Counted from the first letter of the stretch, positions 20,771-35,292 are shown. The stretch: DNA of 64,000 nt from Nemophila menziesii (GCA_029959085.1 JARWIR010000091.1:1-64000); one strand, 5' to 3'. Translations and numbers: made by a program. Notes: generated by a model from the letters alone, not told the origin.

Positions 20771-22305
20771 TGGTGGGGGCAAAGTTGTGATAAAATAATA
20801 GATAAATAATAATAATAATAAAGAGCACACACCTTTGGGAACCACGAAACTCACTGCAAGTATCACAGATTGTTTGCAAGTTTTAATGATAAGTCAAGTT
20901 CGTTCGCAGGGACATACTCTGTTAGATATACTTATGTTTAACAAGCGTAGATGAATTTAAATAATTTAGAATAAAATATAAAAAGATAAAATAATATGAA
21001 TAACTATCTGATGTGAAATAATAAATAAGAATGCAGATAAATAAATATGGATGTAAGTCTAATAGATTAGGGTCACTAATATGTGTCTATTTTAGTAAGT
21101 TGTTATTCTAACCTGTCATAGATTAAGCATTATATATTAACCATGATTCTAAATTCTACCTAGCCTCTATTAGGCTTAGGAGCAACCTCTCCACTACCAA
21201 GGATTCCTGAGTAATGATTGGTGATTAAATCAAACCTTTATGGCTATCTAGTTAGGCGAATGATCAAAACTAGACGATTATGTGGTGTTGTCAATAACTA
21301 AGAATAATCCTAAGATTTGCCAAATCTAGGGTTGTAACAATAAGTCAAAACACATAATAACAATATACGCCAAGCTCAAATCAATTAAAATAACAAATAG
21401 TATTTATGAAATTTAAGACAAAATTATAACCCAACAATTAAAAGTAAACTTACATAATAAAAGCTTAGAATTATGGTTGAGCATAAATCTATAGCTAATT
21501 ACCCTAAATATAGAGAAGGTGAGATGTAGAAGAGGAGTTTGTCACTCTCCAATTTCTTGCTTCTTGTCTTCCTCTATAGGTCAGCTTGCTTCTTGGATGA
21601 ATAGCTTGATTCTAAGGATGAATATTAATTAGGGACTAAGCTATTATTTAAAACTGAGAAAATACAAGAAAGGACTAAGCCTAAACTTGAAACTGAGCAA
21701 GGACATGTTTACAATGGTATAAGGGTGTATTTATAGGTGTTTAGGAAGACCTAATTCGTTTTTTTGAAGGAGAAGGAAATTAATGGACTCCTATAGTCCA
21801 ACTCAAATTCGTAGTTAGATAAGGATAATTACTGCTAACTTGTTTTTACCATATCTTCTTTGTTACTGGACCGTTTTTTACCCATAAGATATCAAAAGAA
21901 TCCTCACGGAATTATCTATCTCCCTATGAAAGGGATCTTCCAGAATCGGCTCGGTTTTGAAGTTATAATCACTTCTTTAGGCGTAGCTGTAGAAATTCAG
22001 ATTTATTTGACAGCTTTTCCTTTTTCTAATTGAACTCTGTTTCCTTCTATCTCCAGATTTCTTCAAGATCTTCTTTCCTTATCTTTAGACTTGACTTGGA
22101 ATCTACTTTATTTCCATATTAACTTTAAAGCTTCACACTAAATAAATAATTAAACCCAATATGCGCTAGAAATAATAATTTACTAAATCAAGACTAGAAA
22201 TAGGAAAGTGCAATATTTAATGGGAAAATAAACTAAAAGACTTCCTAAAACACAAAAAATGACGTCTCCAACTAATATTAAATCATCACAATTGGGGAGA
22301 CATCA
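20771..22305 (-). mobile_element. LTR A, unit 3
   Basis: About 1535 bp; contains ctactttat inserted near 22102. At 21450-21476 it has the variant pair cttacata / gaattatgg shared only with units 4 and 5. Confidence 0.65.
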
Positions 22306-23119
22306 AGACCCCCAACTCAAAGTTGTATCGTCCCGATACAATAAAGATAAAAACAAAGGGAAGTCTCTAAATACACATCTAGGTCAATTAAGCACAGAGG
22401 AAAGAAGATATCAGAATATGGAGAATAGACTCAAAGAAACTACTCAGAAAATTTCATGTAATAATATTTACAAACTACATACCTGCACACTTCTCATATC
22501 CACAGTCAACACGGTTTGAATTCAAGATTAGATTAGCTTCGCAATGTAAGAAGGAGAGGAACTTTACTTAGTTCACCAAGGAAGCTATAGATTGTTCATC
22601 AAACCTTACTTGTATCCAAAGATCCACTTAACTACTCTCTATTGGCTTAATCACTTCTCGATTACATAGCAAAGAATCAAAATATCTTTAAGGTTGTAAT
22701 GTAGGCTTAGGGACGGTATGATAAGTATATTTGGATAATTTAGAGTGAGCTTTTGGCTCTCTCCTCACTAGCCATCAACGAATCGCCCCAGAGCTTGAGT
22801 TACTCTCATAAAACGTTTCTCACTCAACCCAATAATTTCTCTGATGCACAAAGTAGCATCCCCAATAACCCAATTAAAGCATAAGATGTTCACATAAAAA
22901 TTCCTCTTTGCCGGTCCAAATATATATTCTTTTCAAATCAATTTTCTTCTTTTGTATAGCTATGACTCTTGATGTTCGAGATATCACGCTATTTTTTCAT
23001 ATATTTTTTTTCTTTTCAATTCTAGCTCGTATCTTCTTTTTCATTCACTATTACACCGGCAAAGGGTTACAATATAAACCTGTGAATCATCACCAATATA
23101 TAGAACGAGCGCAATTAAT

Positions 23120-23473
23120 AAGCTTGATGAATTTCGATTACATGCTTATGAAAATGCTAAACTTTACAAAGAAAATACCAAGAGATGGCATGATAATCGG
23201 ATTCGAGAGAAGAACTTTGTAGTGGGACAAAGAGTGTTGAAATATAATTCAAAGTTCAGTAATTATCTGGGGAAATTAAGATCGAAGTGGTCAGGACCTT
23301 ACATCGTGACCAAAGTTACACCTCATGGAGATATAGAGATAGAACACCCACTTGAAAACCGTACATTCATGGTGAACGGTCATCGTTTAAAGATATATCA
23401 TGGAGGTGAAGATACCGATCGTGCAAAAGACCCACATCCCGGAGAGGTCATGTACCTCCTCGAAGCTCCTTAA
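23120..23473 (+). pseudogene. Integrase C-terminal remnant, unit 3
   Basis: Differs from unit 1 by Asp for Ala in PHGxIEIE (gat at 23329-23331 region), in the beta-barrel-like core of the C-terminal domain. Confidence 0.85.
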
Positions 23474-23710
23474 AAGCACGAGGTAACCCGTCGAGCTTAA
23501 CGACGTTAAACAAAAGCCAATTTCGTGTATATTAGTTTAAGTTTTTCAATTTTCGTAGTGTAAATTAGTTTAATTTTCGTTGAATTTAGTGTTTATTATT
23601 AAGAAATGAGGAAGGGTGTTTGTTTTTGATGATTTCAGGGGTATAATGGTCATGAGTTTGGGGTCAAAACGATGAGAAAACAGAAAAAATTGAAGTCCAC
23701 AGCAGGTTTG

Positions 23711-23923
23711 ACCGGCTAGCCGGCGAGCTGGCCGGCATACCGGCAAAAGAGCTGAAGGACCCCAACTCTCTGACCACTGCGTCAGCAATGACGCAGCATT
23801 GCTGCGTCACGATTTGCGCCAGCAAGATTCCGCCGGCATGCCGGTCAGCTGACCGGCTAGCCGGCCAAAGAAGGAGAAGGTTCTGGTCCTTGCGTCAGCA
23901 ACGACGCAAGGTCGCTGCGTCTC
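23711..23923. repeat. GC-rich palindrome cluster, unit 3
   Basis: Full two-block form, one base shorter than units 2 and 4-7 because the first block ends ccggcaaaag instead of ccggccaaaag. Confidence 0.85.
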
Positions 23924-24149
23924 GAAACACGCCATCGACCTGAAATTCTGACTAATGATTCAGGATTATCAAGGATCGGAGGTAATGTCTCAAGATCCTT
24001 AAAGAGTCTCCTTTGCATACACCAAACCTAAAAACCTGAAAAAGATGAACAAACAAAGCGTAAAACTGAAAAATAAAAATACAACTAACACTAAAGGATA
24101 AACACCAAGTCACACGCTACTGTCCCCGGCAGCGGCGCCAAAAACTTAA

Positions 24150-25640
24150 CGGTCCTTTGTATGTTCTAAAATAAATGCAATAAGAAAAGAGAACCACAAC
24201 CGCAAGTGTACGGTTGTCCCAAGTAATAATAGTGATAAAACAGATTCGTTCTCAGGGACGGATTGGTTGACTCTAATGCTTAGCAGATAGTGATTAATTG
24301 CACGTAAAACAAGTTAATGATTTTAAGATTGGTTGTTTGTTTTTCTAATTACTAAGAAAAATAATGAAAAGACTAAATTAATGCAAATATAATGCTGGAC
24401 GCAGCTAAAAATAACTGGACGCGAGATATGAGAGGTAATACTCGAGCAACGCTAGGGTTTCACCTAAATCTAATCATTCTATGTATTGTTTAAGGGACGA
24501 ATTCGGTAATTAATATTGGTCGGGATTCAATTATCTTCTTACCCCCGTCAGGGTGGACTAAGGAGCTCTTCTCAGGTGTTACAAACCCCGTCAGGGTGAA
24601 TATAGTCCACCTTCGAATGATTAAAGCCTAACTACCCAATTGGCCGTAGGATTAATTAAGCCTGTCAAGGTCAAATAATTTCTATCCTACTTTCGTTAAA
24701 TAGTTCTGTACCTAGACCCCCATCAAGGTGATCCAATTGCCACTAATTGGAATAGCCTAAGTACTAGGTCCTAATATTAATTAGCTATTTCAATAAAAGT
24801 CAATACGTGTAAATTAAAGAAAAATATTAAACACCCAATTCGATTTCAATTGAAATAATCCCAAATTCAAAGACATAGAATGGAAAAGATTGGGGTTCAA
24901 CCCATTACGCGTTCTCAAGTACCAAATGAAATTAGTTCATAATCGTAAGAACTAAGAAAATAAATTGAAAGGAATTGATGATTGTTTTACAGAAATAGAA
25001 ATAAGAAACCTAATTAGGAAGTTGATTCGGCTGCAAAGTGGAGATATAGACAGTCTCCAGCTCTTGGCTTCTTCTTTTCCTTGCTTCTGCTTCTTCTCTT
25101 TTTGTCTGACTTTGTGAATAATGATTTGTGTGTAAAATAGAAGTAAAAAAGCCTTATTTATACTCTAAAATTCGGACTTGGACCTTAGGCTAAGGTTTAA
25201 AAGAAATAATAAAGGCCCAAGTCCATTATCTTAGCCCAAAATCCCGTAACTGCTGCACCACCTTTACTAAATCAGCACTAGCCGGTTCGTTTCAACTCGG
25301 ATTGACCTCATTCTAGTTGCTAAAGTTCCGTAACTCAATGGGTCACAATTTCTCTTCAAAGGTCAGCGGCTGAATATACTCTTAGGTGGCTTGAAATCAA
25401 CAATTTTTATCAGTGTCCAGATTTGCAACTTCCTCTCCTAGCTAGTATTCAAAACCTACAAACTTTTCACAAAAATACAAAATATTACGCGTAAAAGTTT
25501 AATAAATTAAAATTACTAGAAATTAAAGAGGAAAATCGGATTATTGCATATTTAGTCCAAAATTCTATCAAAATAGTCAGATAATCACCTAATTTGATGT
25601 CTCCTAAGCATATAAATATAGAACAACAGGGGAGACATCA
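24150..25640 (-). mobile_element. LTR B, unit 3
   Basis: The plus-strand base at 24150 is c where other units have t, so the minus-strand terminal CA has become CG. Primer site at 24123-24140 is as in unit 1. Confidence 0.7.
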
Positions 25641-25642
25641 GC

Positions 25643-25939
25643 AAGTTAGTTATTAACATACCGTTTGTAGAAGCTCTCAAGAGAATACCAAAATATCTTA
25701 AATTCATGAAGGACATTCTCTCTAACAAACGAAGCTTAGAAACTGAGGAGATGAATGGATTGTCAAAGGAGTGTAATACTACATATCAAATTAAATTACC
25801 ACTAGACGCACGCAAACCCAATAACTCTTGGATGGGACCATACATGGCTACAAAGAATAGATCCGAGAAGTTCGTTGGAGTAAAAGGCAAGGGATTCAAA
25901 TTTAGCCTGCCAGATATTAATAAATTTACTCATTGCTAG
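25643..25939 (+). pseudogene. gag/pol-integrase fusion remnant, unit 3
   Basis: Consensus version: INIPFVEAL, MKDILSNKRSLE, SWMGPYMATK, SLPDINKF. No private amino-acid change seen. Confidence 0.7.
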
Positions 25940-26791
25940 GGAGGTGATGTTCACACATAATCACAGAGGTAACACGTCGAACTAAACGACGTTAAACAAA
26001 AGTGCTCTTGGGAGACACCCCTTGTTTTAATTGCTTTCTAGTTAATTCTAAGTTAGTGTATATTATTAATGTGTTCACAAGTTAATAGGAGAGAAAGGTA
26101 GTGTGTTATATGTGCAGGAATTGACTTTTGGGGTCAAATAGATGAAAAAATCAGGAAACAAGAACTTTCTTCCGGTGTACCGCAGGTCCAAAACCGTGGC
26201 GATGGTTTTCCACCACGGTTCATTGTCGAGAGTAGGGAGAGAAAACCATATCGGGAAATCGCAAGATAAGGTTTTTTCCAAAACGGGTTCGGTACACCGC
26301 ACGATTCTTCCGGTGTACCGCAGGCGGAAAAAAATTGCTACAGCAACAGAAAAAAAAGAAAAAAAATTTCGTCGGGACAGTTTTTCACTACGGGTCACAG
26401 CCGAGACACATTAGCAAAATCGTAGCGAAAAATAGCGCATACTGTTTAATTTTTATTTTATTTTAGCTAAAACTTCAAAAGGCCATAACTTTGTGCTCGG
26501 AAGTCGGAATTCACTTTTTTAAGAGCCTAGATCGCATATTTTTTCGAGATCTATCTAATAGAGTTGAGAAAACCTGATTTTGAGGTAAAATAAAAACGCT
26601 TTTTAGACCCAACCCCTAAAATACACCTTGAAGCTTAATTAACCATCATAAAACATCATCAAATCGTCAAGCGTTCAAGAGTTCTACAACAACAATCAAG
26701 AGTACCTCCTTCTACCATTGATAATCATTCATCCAAGCAACAAACTCAAGCCACAACAGAAAAGATGACTTGAGTTGTGGTTTATTCAAAG

Positions 26792-27232
26792 ATGACAAAC
26801 AGAACGAATGTTATGGATTACAAGAGGAAGTGTTCAATAATAGGGAAGAACAAGAAATTGCCTAGAGCCACAACAGAAAAGTCCATTAACCTTGATGAGC
26901 CTATTGAAAAGAAACCAAAAACACCAGCACAACCACTACAAAGGAAATTAACAGCAAGGATGAGTGTACCACCAAGGCCTAAAGCAAAGACACCAATCCA
27001 AGATCAAATTTATTTGTCAAATCTTAATAGAAATTCAAAGAGTATATCCACAACACCAGCATGGTCATTTAAATTGATGAGAAAAATTGGTAATATAAAA
27101 AGAGAATTCAACGCCTGCTGGGATGAAATTTCAAGGATTAAAGACTTGGATATTGATAATTATGCTTTTTCTTCGGAAGATGATTTGGTAGATCTTTATG
27201 GCGAGGTACCCCGTTCTAATACTTCTTCTTAA
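26792..27232 (+). CDS. Unknown 146-residue ORF, unit 3
   Basis: Full length with ATG and Met8 present. Arg25 (type A), Ala108, Leu135; private Phe for Val at residue 93 (tggtcattt near 27065). One silent change (aaaaca for aagaca). Confidence 0.35.
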   Translation: MTNRTNVMDYKRKCSIIGKNKKLPRATTEKSINLDEPIEKKPKTPAQPLQRKLTARMSVPPRPKAKTPIQDQIYLSNLNRNSKSISTTPAWSFKLMRKIGNIKREFNACWDEISRIKDLDIDNYAFSSEDDLVDLYGEVPRSNTSS

Positions 27233-28476
27233 TTTCTTGTATGCGTTAGTTAAGGTTTCTAGTTTAAATTTTATATTTCTTTATTGAGTCTTCTTCGAGT
27301 CGTGGGGACACGACTACTTTTGAGTTAGGGGTGGGGATTCGTTGTCCTCATCTTCCTTTTTTGTTTTTGCATAAAATTTAAAATTTTTAGGTTTGAATTG
27401 GCATAGAATATAGTGAATGTACCTATTGAGCATTATTTAATTAAGTTAATGATAGTAAGTAGTATGTTCTTGAAAGGTGACACAAAGATGTTTAGTATGC
27501 ATGTATGAAAACAGGATGTAAAAGATAGAAAAGATTAATGAGAAATGCGTAAGAAGTCAAGTTGAAACTCAGGGAGAGTTATTGGGTGTGTAGAACGTGA
27601 GGTTTCAAATTAGTTGAAAACCCGCTTGTCTATGAACTAGTAGTGATTAAGTAACTAGATTCGGTAGTTAGAAAAGTGAATAAGGCAATTCTTTCATATT
27701 TGAAGCCACTTGAAGCCTTTTTAGCTTTCTTACCCTTTTTATTTGATTATTATTATTTATCTGTCTTAGCCTCACAGATATTTTCTAAAGCCTTTTATTT
27801 AACCACATTTTAAGCCATACCCCTAGTTTATAGGACTTATCCATATGACCCGCACTCGAATCGCAAAACCTGAGACAAGTCATTTTTAGAGCTTGAGTTT
27901 GGGGTGGTGGGATCCATCATTAGGGAACATTGGGTTTGGGAAATTGTAATTGTGATATTATTGATGATGAAAAAGTTATTATTGTAACCGTTTGCCGGGG
28001 TAATAGTAAATGAAAAAAGCTGAAAGCATGAAAAGAAAAGAATATATGAGAAAAAAATAGTGTGATATCTCAACATAAAAAAGAGAGTCATAGTTTTACA
28101 AAAGAAAAAAGAGATATATTAAAAGATTGAAAAGTATTTGGATTGGCAAATACTTTAGGTGTATTTAATAATTTAATTATCGTCCTATATTTATATTTTC
28201 CTATTTCTTGTCTTGATTTGGTGATTTATTATTTTTAGAGTATATTTGGTTTAATTGTTTGTTAATTGTGAAGCTTTAAAGATATATGATAATTAATTAT
28301 ATGCCAAATTAATTCGAAGAGATAAGGGAAAGAAGATAATGATGAAAATTGTATATAAAGGAAGGAAATATAAAAAAAGAAAAGATAAAAATGCCATTAA
28401 AAAACATAACATTTAACTAGGCCTTTAAAAATTTTATTTCAAACTTTGAGGCCTAAAAACGTATTTTCCTCAAAAT

Positions 28477-28988
28477 TCAATTCTTCTCTGAACAATCTAT
28501 TACAGAGTGGCCTGGCATGCCACAATGAAAACACATGTTTCCGCTAGCAAATCAGGTAAAGCGGCCGACTCCACCACCACCACCACCGTCTCTACCACCA
28601 CCACCACCATTATTACCACCATGTGGGCAATCTTGGGCCATATGCCCTGGCTTTCCACAGATGTTTCAAACTCCAGTTCGCTCACTTGGACACTCTCGAG
28701 ATATGTGCCCGTACCCACCACAGTTGTAGCACCCAGCGCCGCCACCAACACCACAACGCCCACCACCACAAACAAGGGCAACAACCACACCTTCACCCTG
28801 GCGACATTCCTTAGAAAAATGCCCAGTTCTTCCGCACTTGTAACACTCCCTACCGCCGCTGGCAGAACCACCACCGATACCAACATCACAGTCTCGAGCT
28901 ACGTGGCCGATCCTCCCACACATGTAACACTCACCACCACCATCACTTTCGTTGCGATCCCCATTACCGTTCCTTTGGTTGTACCCAT
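28477..28988 (-). pseudogene. Zinc-knuckle gene fragment, unit 4
   Basis: Both shared TGA codons; extra CCA triplet and CFHCGMPGH as in unit 2. Private Gln for Arg just before the first knuckle (YNQRNGNG). Confidence 0.85.
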
Positions 28989-29214
28989 GATGGGTATGGG
29001 TACAACAGAAGGAACGGTAATGGGGATCGCAATGAAAGTGATGGTGGTGGTGAGTGTTACACATGTGGGAGGATCGGCCACGTAGCTCGAGACTGTGATG
29101 TTGGTATCGGTGGTGGTTGTGCCAGCGGCGGTAGGGAGTGTCACAAGTGCGGAAGAACTGGGCATTTTTCTAAGGAATGTCGCCAGGGTGAAGGTGTGGT
29201 TGTTGCCCTTGTTT
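28770..29214. repeat. Hairpin, 219-bp arms, unit 4
   Basis: Arms 28770-28988 and 28996-29214. Two adjacent private changes near the loop on the left arm (28976-28977) add mismatches close to the hairpin tip. Confidence 0.97.
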
Positions 29215-30122
29215 ATATATTATATGTATGTTATGTATATTGTAATTTAAGCTGATTAAATAGAAAGGTATATATAGAGTACAGGTTGTACGTGGGTTGG
29301 CACATGGATATCCTTATCCTATAATTATATGGATTTATAAATTATAATGAATGATTTTAAAGATTTAGAATAAAATTAATTTTTATGCCATGTTTAGATT
29401 AATTATTAAAGGAAAAAAATAATAGAAATAACAAATAATAAAAGAATGAAAGGAAAAAAATAATTTTATTTGGAATATAAAAAATAAAAAAGGAAATAAG
29501 TAATGTATTATTTGGATTTAAATTGTAAAAAGATAGGTGATTAGTCCTAAAGTTAATGATTCACTAATTTTGGCAAAGTCTAACCTAAACAAATATTCAT
29601 ACATACATTTTTAAATAAATCATTCTATAACAAAAAATTATTTTCCATATAAAAAACTACATAATTAAAACATTTCCGTATTACAAAACTTTAAAACCGA
29701 AACAATTTTATAATTACAATAATTTCTATTCTAAAACCAAACAATTCCATAATTTTTCCTATTTTATAATATAGAATTAAATCACTTTCTTAAATCATCA
29801 AACCTGGATGTGCATAAAAACAAAAAGAATCAATTACAAATCGGGCATTAAAAACATGAACAAAACGTAGTGGGTTGACTGTACAAAAATAGTCGTGCGA
29901 CACTAGATTTTAAAATATTTTATCTTTTAAATAGCTTCAATATGAGAGGATTTTAAAACGAGACATTCTAAAAGACATCAAAGAATTGTTGTATATATTG
30001 TATTTTCTTAAACAATAATATTATAAATCCAATCTAAACAAAAGAAAATTAATAAGGAAATAATTAAACGTATTAGCCTTCACGTATTAGAAGATAAAGA
30101 CATAATTATCTGGCTGCATGAT

Positions 30123-31651
30123 TGGTGGGGGCAAAGGTGTGATAAAATAATAGATAAATAATAATAATTATAATAAAGAGCACACACCCTTGGGAACCAC
30201 GAAACTCACTGCAAGTATCACAGATCGTTTGCAAGTTTTAATGATAAGTCAAGTTCGTTCGCAGGGACTTACTCTGTTAGATATACTTATGTTTAACAAG
30301 CGTAGATGAATTTAAATAATTTAGAATAAAATAAAAAAAGATAAAATAATATGAATAACTATCTGATGTGAAATAATAAATAAGAATGCAGATAAATAAA
30401 TATGGATGTAAGTCTAATAGATTAGGGTCACTAATATGTGTCTATTTTACTAAGTTGTTATTCTAACCTGTCATAGATTAAGCATTATATATTAACCATG
30501 ATTCTAAATTCTACCTAGCCTCTATTAGGCTTAGGAGCAACCTCTCCACTACCAAGGATTCCTGAGTAATGATTGGTGATTAAATCAAACCTTTATGGCT
30601 ATCTAGTTAGGCGAATGATCAAAACTAGACGATTATGTGGTGTTGTCAATAACTAAGAATAATCCTAAGATTTGCCAAATCTAGGGTTGTAACAATAAGT
30701 CAAAACACATAATAACAATATACGCCAAGCTCAAATCAATTAAAATAACAAATAGTATTTATGAAATTTAAGACAAAATTATAACCCAACAATTAAAAGT
30801 AAACTTACATAATAAAAGCTTAGAATTATGGTTGAGCATAAATCTATAGCTAATTACCCTAAATATAGAGAAGGTGAGATGTAGAAGAGGAGTTTGTCAC
30901 TCTCCAATTTCTTGCTTCTTGTCTTCCTCTATAGGTCAGCTTGCTTCTTGGATGAATAGCTTGATTCTAAGGATGAATATTAATTAGGGACTAAGCTATT
31001 ATTTAAAACTGAGAAAATACAAGAAAGGACTAAGCCTAAACTTGAAACTGAGCAAGGACATGTTTACAATGGTATAAGGGTGTATTTATAGGTGTTTAGG
31101 AAGACCTAATTCGTTTTTTTGAAGGAGAAGGAAATTAATGGACTCCTATAGTCCAACTCAAATTCGTAGTTAGATAAGGATAATTACTGCTAACTTGTTT
31201 TTACCATATCTTCTTTGTTACTGGACCGTTTTTTACCCATAAGATATCAAAAGAATCCTCACGGAATTATCTATCTCCCTATGAAAGGGATCTTCCAGAA
31301 TCGGCTCGGTTTTGAAGTTATAATCACTTCTTTAGGCGTAGCTGTAGAAATTCAGATTTATTTGACAGCTTTTCCTTTTTCTAATTGAACTCTGTTTCCT
31401 TCTATCTCCAGATTTCTTCAAGATCTTCTTTCCTTATCTTTAGACTTGACTTGGAATTTCCATATTATCTTTAAAGCTTCACACTAAATAAATAATTAAA
31501 CCCAATATGCGCTAGAAATAATAATTTACTAAATCAAGACTAGAAATAGGAAAGTGCAATATTTAATGGGAAAATAAACTAAAAGACTTCCTAAAACACA
31601 AAAAATGACGTCTCCAACTAATATTAAATCATCACAATTGGGGAGACATCA
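30123..31651 (-). mobile_element. LTR A, unit 4
   Basis: About 1529 bp, with the B-type taataattataataaag microsatellite and the variant pair shared with units 3 and 5. Confidence 0.65.
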
Positions 31652-32465
31652 AGACCCCCAACTCAAAGTTGTATCGTCCCGATACAATAAAGATAAAAAC
31701 AAAGGGAAGTCTCTAAATACACATCTAGGTCAATTAAGCACAGAGGAAAGAAGATATCAGAATATGGAGAATAGACTCAAAGCAACTACTCAGAAAATTT
31801 CATGTAATAATATTTACAAACTACATACCTGCACACTTCTCATATCCACAGTCAACACGGTTTGAATTCAAGATTAGATTAGCTTCGCAATGTAAGAAGG
31901 AGAGGAACTTTACTTAGTTCACCAAGGAAGCTATAGATTGTTCATCAAACCTTACTTGTATCCAAAGATCCACTTAACTACTCTCTATTGGCTTAATCAC
32001 TTCTCGATTACATAGCAAAGAATCAAAATGTCTTTAAGGTTGTAATTTAGGCTTAGGGACATTATGATAAGTATATTTGGATAATTAATAGTGAGCTTTT
32101 GGCTCTCTCCTCACTAGCCATCAACGAATCGCCCTATAGCTTGAGTTACTCTCATAAAACGTTTCTCACTCAATCCAATAATTTCTCTGATGCACAAAGT
32201 AGCATCCCCAATAACCCAATTAAAGCATAAGATGTTCACATAAAAATTCCTCTTTGCCGGTCCAAATATATATTCTTTTCAAATCAATTTTCTTCTTTTT
32301 TATAGCTATGACTCTTGATGTTCGAGATATCACGCTATTTTTTCATATATTTTTTTTCTTTTCAATTCTAGCTCGTATCTTCTTTTTCATTCACTATTAC
32401 CCCGGCAAAGGGTTACAATATAAACTTGTGAATCATCACCAATATATAGAACGAGCGCAATTAAT

Positions 32466-32819
32466 AAGCTTGATGAATTTCGATTACATGCTTATGAAAA
32501 TGCTAAACTTTACAAAGAAAATACCAAGAGATGGCATGATAATCGGATTCGAGAGAAGAACTTTGTAGTGGGACAAAGAGTGTTGAAATATAATTCAAAG
32601 TTCAGTAATTATCTGGAGAAATTAAGATCGAAGTGGTCAGGACCTTACATCGTGACCAAAGTTACACCTCATGGAGCTATAGAGATAGAACACCCACTTG
32701 AAAACCGTACATTCATGGTGAACGGTCATCGTTTAAAGATATATCATGGAGGTGAAGATACCGATCGTGCAAAAGACCCACATCCCGGAGAGGTCATGTA
32801 CCTCCTCGAAGCTCCTTAA
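32466..32819 (+). pseudogene. Integrase C-terminal remnant, unit 4
   Basis: Glu for Gly in SNYLxKLRSKW (ggagaa for ggggaa near 32615), shared with unit 6 but not with unit 2, so it arose after the A-B dimer formed or was lost from unit 2. Confidence 0.85.
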
Positions 32820-33056
32820 AAGCACGAGGTAACCCGTCGAGCTTAACGACGTTAAACAAAAGCCAATTTCGTGTATATTAGTTTAAGTTTTTCAATTTTC
32901 GTAGTGTAAATTAGTTTAATTTTCATTGAATTTAGTGTTTATTATTAAGAAATGAGGAAGGGTGTTTGTTTTTGATGATTTCAGGGGTATAATGGTCATG
33001 AGTTTGGGGTCAAAACGATGAGAAAACAGAAAAATTTGAAGTCCACAGCAGGTTTG

Positions 33057-33270
33057 ACCGGCTAGCCGGCGAGCTGGCCGGCATACCGGCCAAAAGAGCT
33101 GAAGGACCCCAACTCTCTGACCACTGCGTCAGCAATGATGCAGCATTGCTGCGTCAAGATTTGCGCCAGCAAGATTCCGCCGGCATGCCGGTCAGCTGAC
33201 CGGCTAGCCGGCCAAAGAAGGAGAAGGTTCTGGTCCTTGCGTCAGCAACGACGCAAGGTCGCTGCGTCTC
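33057..33270. repeat. GC-rich palindrome cluster, unit 4
   Basis: Full two-block form, 214 bp; one palindrome arm altered (gcaatgatgc for gcaatgacgc near 33135). Confidence 0.85.
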
Positions 33271-33502
33271 GAAACACGCCATCGACCTGAAAGTCTGACT
33301 AATGATTCAGGATTATCAAGGATCGGAGGTAATGTCTTAAGATCCTTAAAGAGTCTCCTTCGCATACACCAAACCTAAAAACCTGAAAAAGATGAACAAA
33401 CAAAGCGTAAAACTGAAAAATAAAAATAAAAATACAACTTACACTAAAGGATAAACACCAAGTCACACGCTACCGTCCCCGGCAGCGGCGCCAAAAACTT
33501 AA

Positions 33503-34993
33503 TGGTCCTTTGTGTGTTCTAAAATAAATGCAATAAGAAAAGAGAACCACAACCGCAAGTGTACGGTTGTCCCAAGTAATAATAGTGATAAAACAGATTC
33601 GTTCTCAGGGACGGATTGGTTGACTCTAATGCTTAGCAGATAGTGATTAATTGCACGTAAAACAAGTTAATGATTTTAAGATTGGTTGTTTGTTTTTCTA
33701 ATAACTAAGAAAAATAATGAAAAGACTAAATTAATGCAAATATAATGCTGGACGCAGCTAAAAATAACTGGACGCGAGATATGAGAGGTAATACTCGAGC
33801 AACGCTAGGGTTTCACCTAAATCTAATCATTCCATGTATTGTTTAAGGGACGAATTCGGTAATTAATATTGGTCGGGATTCAATTATCTTCTTACCCCCG
33901 TCAGGGTGGACTAAGGAGCTCTTCTCAGGTGCTACAAACCCCGTCAGGGTGAATACAGTCCACCTTCGAATGATTAAAGCCTAACTACCCAATTGGCCGT
34001 AGGATTAATTAAGCCTGTCAAGGTCAAATAATTTCTATCCTACTTTCGTTAAATAGTTCTGTACCTAGACCCCCATCAAGGTGATCCAATTGCCACTAAT
34101 TGGAATAGCCTAAGTACTAGGTCCTAATATTGATTAGCTATTTCAATAAAAGTCAATACGTGTAAATTAAAGAAAAATATTAAATACCCAATTCGATTTC
34201 AATTGAAATAATCCCAAATTCAAAGACATAGAATGGAAAAGATTGGGGTTCAACCCATTACGCGTTCTCAAGTACCAAATGAAATTAGTTCATAATCGTA
34301 AGAACTAAAAAAATAAATTGAAAGGAATTGATGATTGTTTTACAGAAATAGAAATAAGAAACCTAATTAGGAAGTTGATTCGGCTGCAAAGTGGAGATAT
34401 AGACAGTCTCCAGCTCTTGGCTTCTTCTTTTCCTTGCTTCTGCTTCTTCTCTTTTTGTCTGACTTTGTGAATAATGAATTGTGTGTAAAATAGATGTAAA
34501 AAAGCCTTATTTATACTCTAAAATTCGGACTTGGACCTTAGGCTAAGGTTTAAAAGAAATAATAAAGGCCCAAGTCCATTATCTTAGCCCAAAATCCCGT
34601 AACTGCTGCACCACCTCCACTAAATCAGCACTAGCCGGTTCGTTTCAACTCGGATTGACCTCATTCTAGTTGCTAAAGTTCCGTAACTCAATGGGGCACA
34701 ATTTCTCTTCAAAGGTCAGCGGCTGAATATACTCTTAGGTGGCTTGAAATCAACAATTTTTATCAGTGTCCAGATTTGCAACTTCCTCTCCTAGCTAGTA
34801 TTCAAAATCTACAAACTTTTCACAAAAATACAAAATATTACGCGTAAAAGTTTAATAAATTAAAATTACTAGAAATTAAAGAGGAAAATCGGATTATTGC
34901 ATATTTAGTCCAAAATTCTATCAAAATAGTCAGATAATCACCTAATTTGATGTCTCCTAAGCATATAAATATAGAACAACAGGGGAGACATCA
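33503..34993 (-). mobile_element. LTR B, unit 4
   Basis: Same ends and length as unit 2; primer site 33476-33493 intact relative to unit 1. Confidence 0.7.
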
Positions 34994-34995
34994 GC

Positions 34996-35292
34996 AAGTT
35001 AGTTATTAACATACCGTTTGTAGAAGCTCTCAAGAGAATACCAAAATATCTTAAATTCAGGAAGGACATTCTCTCTAACAAACGAAGCTTAGAAACTGAG
35101 GAGATGAATGGATTGTCAAAGGAGTGTAATACTACATATCAAATTAAATTACCACTAGACGCACGTAAACCCAATAACTCTTGGATAGGACCATACATGG
35201 CTACAAAGAATAGATCCGAGAAGTTCGTGGGAGTAAAAGGCAAGGGATTCAAATTTAGCCTGCCAGATATTAATAAATTTACTCATTGCTAG
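34996..35292 (+). pseudogene. gag/pol-integrase fusion remnant, unit 4
   Basis: The internal ATG of other units is AGG (35059-35061), and the later motif reads SWIGPY for SWMGPY. Frame otherwise open. Confidence 0.7.

Larger units (their letters stand above)
18624..28001. repeat. Tandem unit 3 (type A), 9378 bp
   Basis: Longest complete unit. Extra length comes from a 29-bp insertion event at 20139-20167 and a 9-bp insertion in LTR A near 22102 (ctactttat). Gene-free stretches: 19835-20770, 22318-23119, 23474-23710, 25940-26791, 27233-28001; apart from the 20139 insertion they match unit 1. Confidence 0.98.
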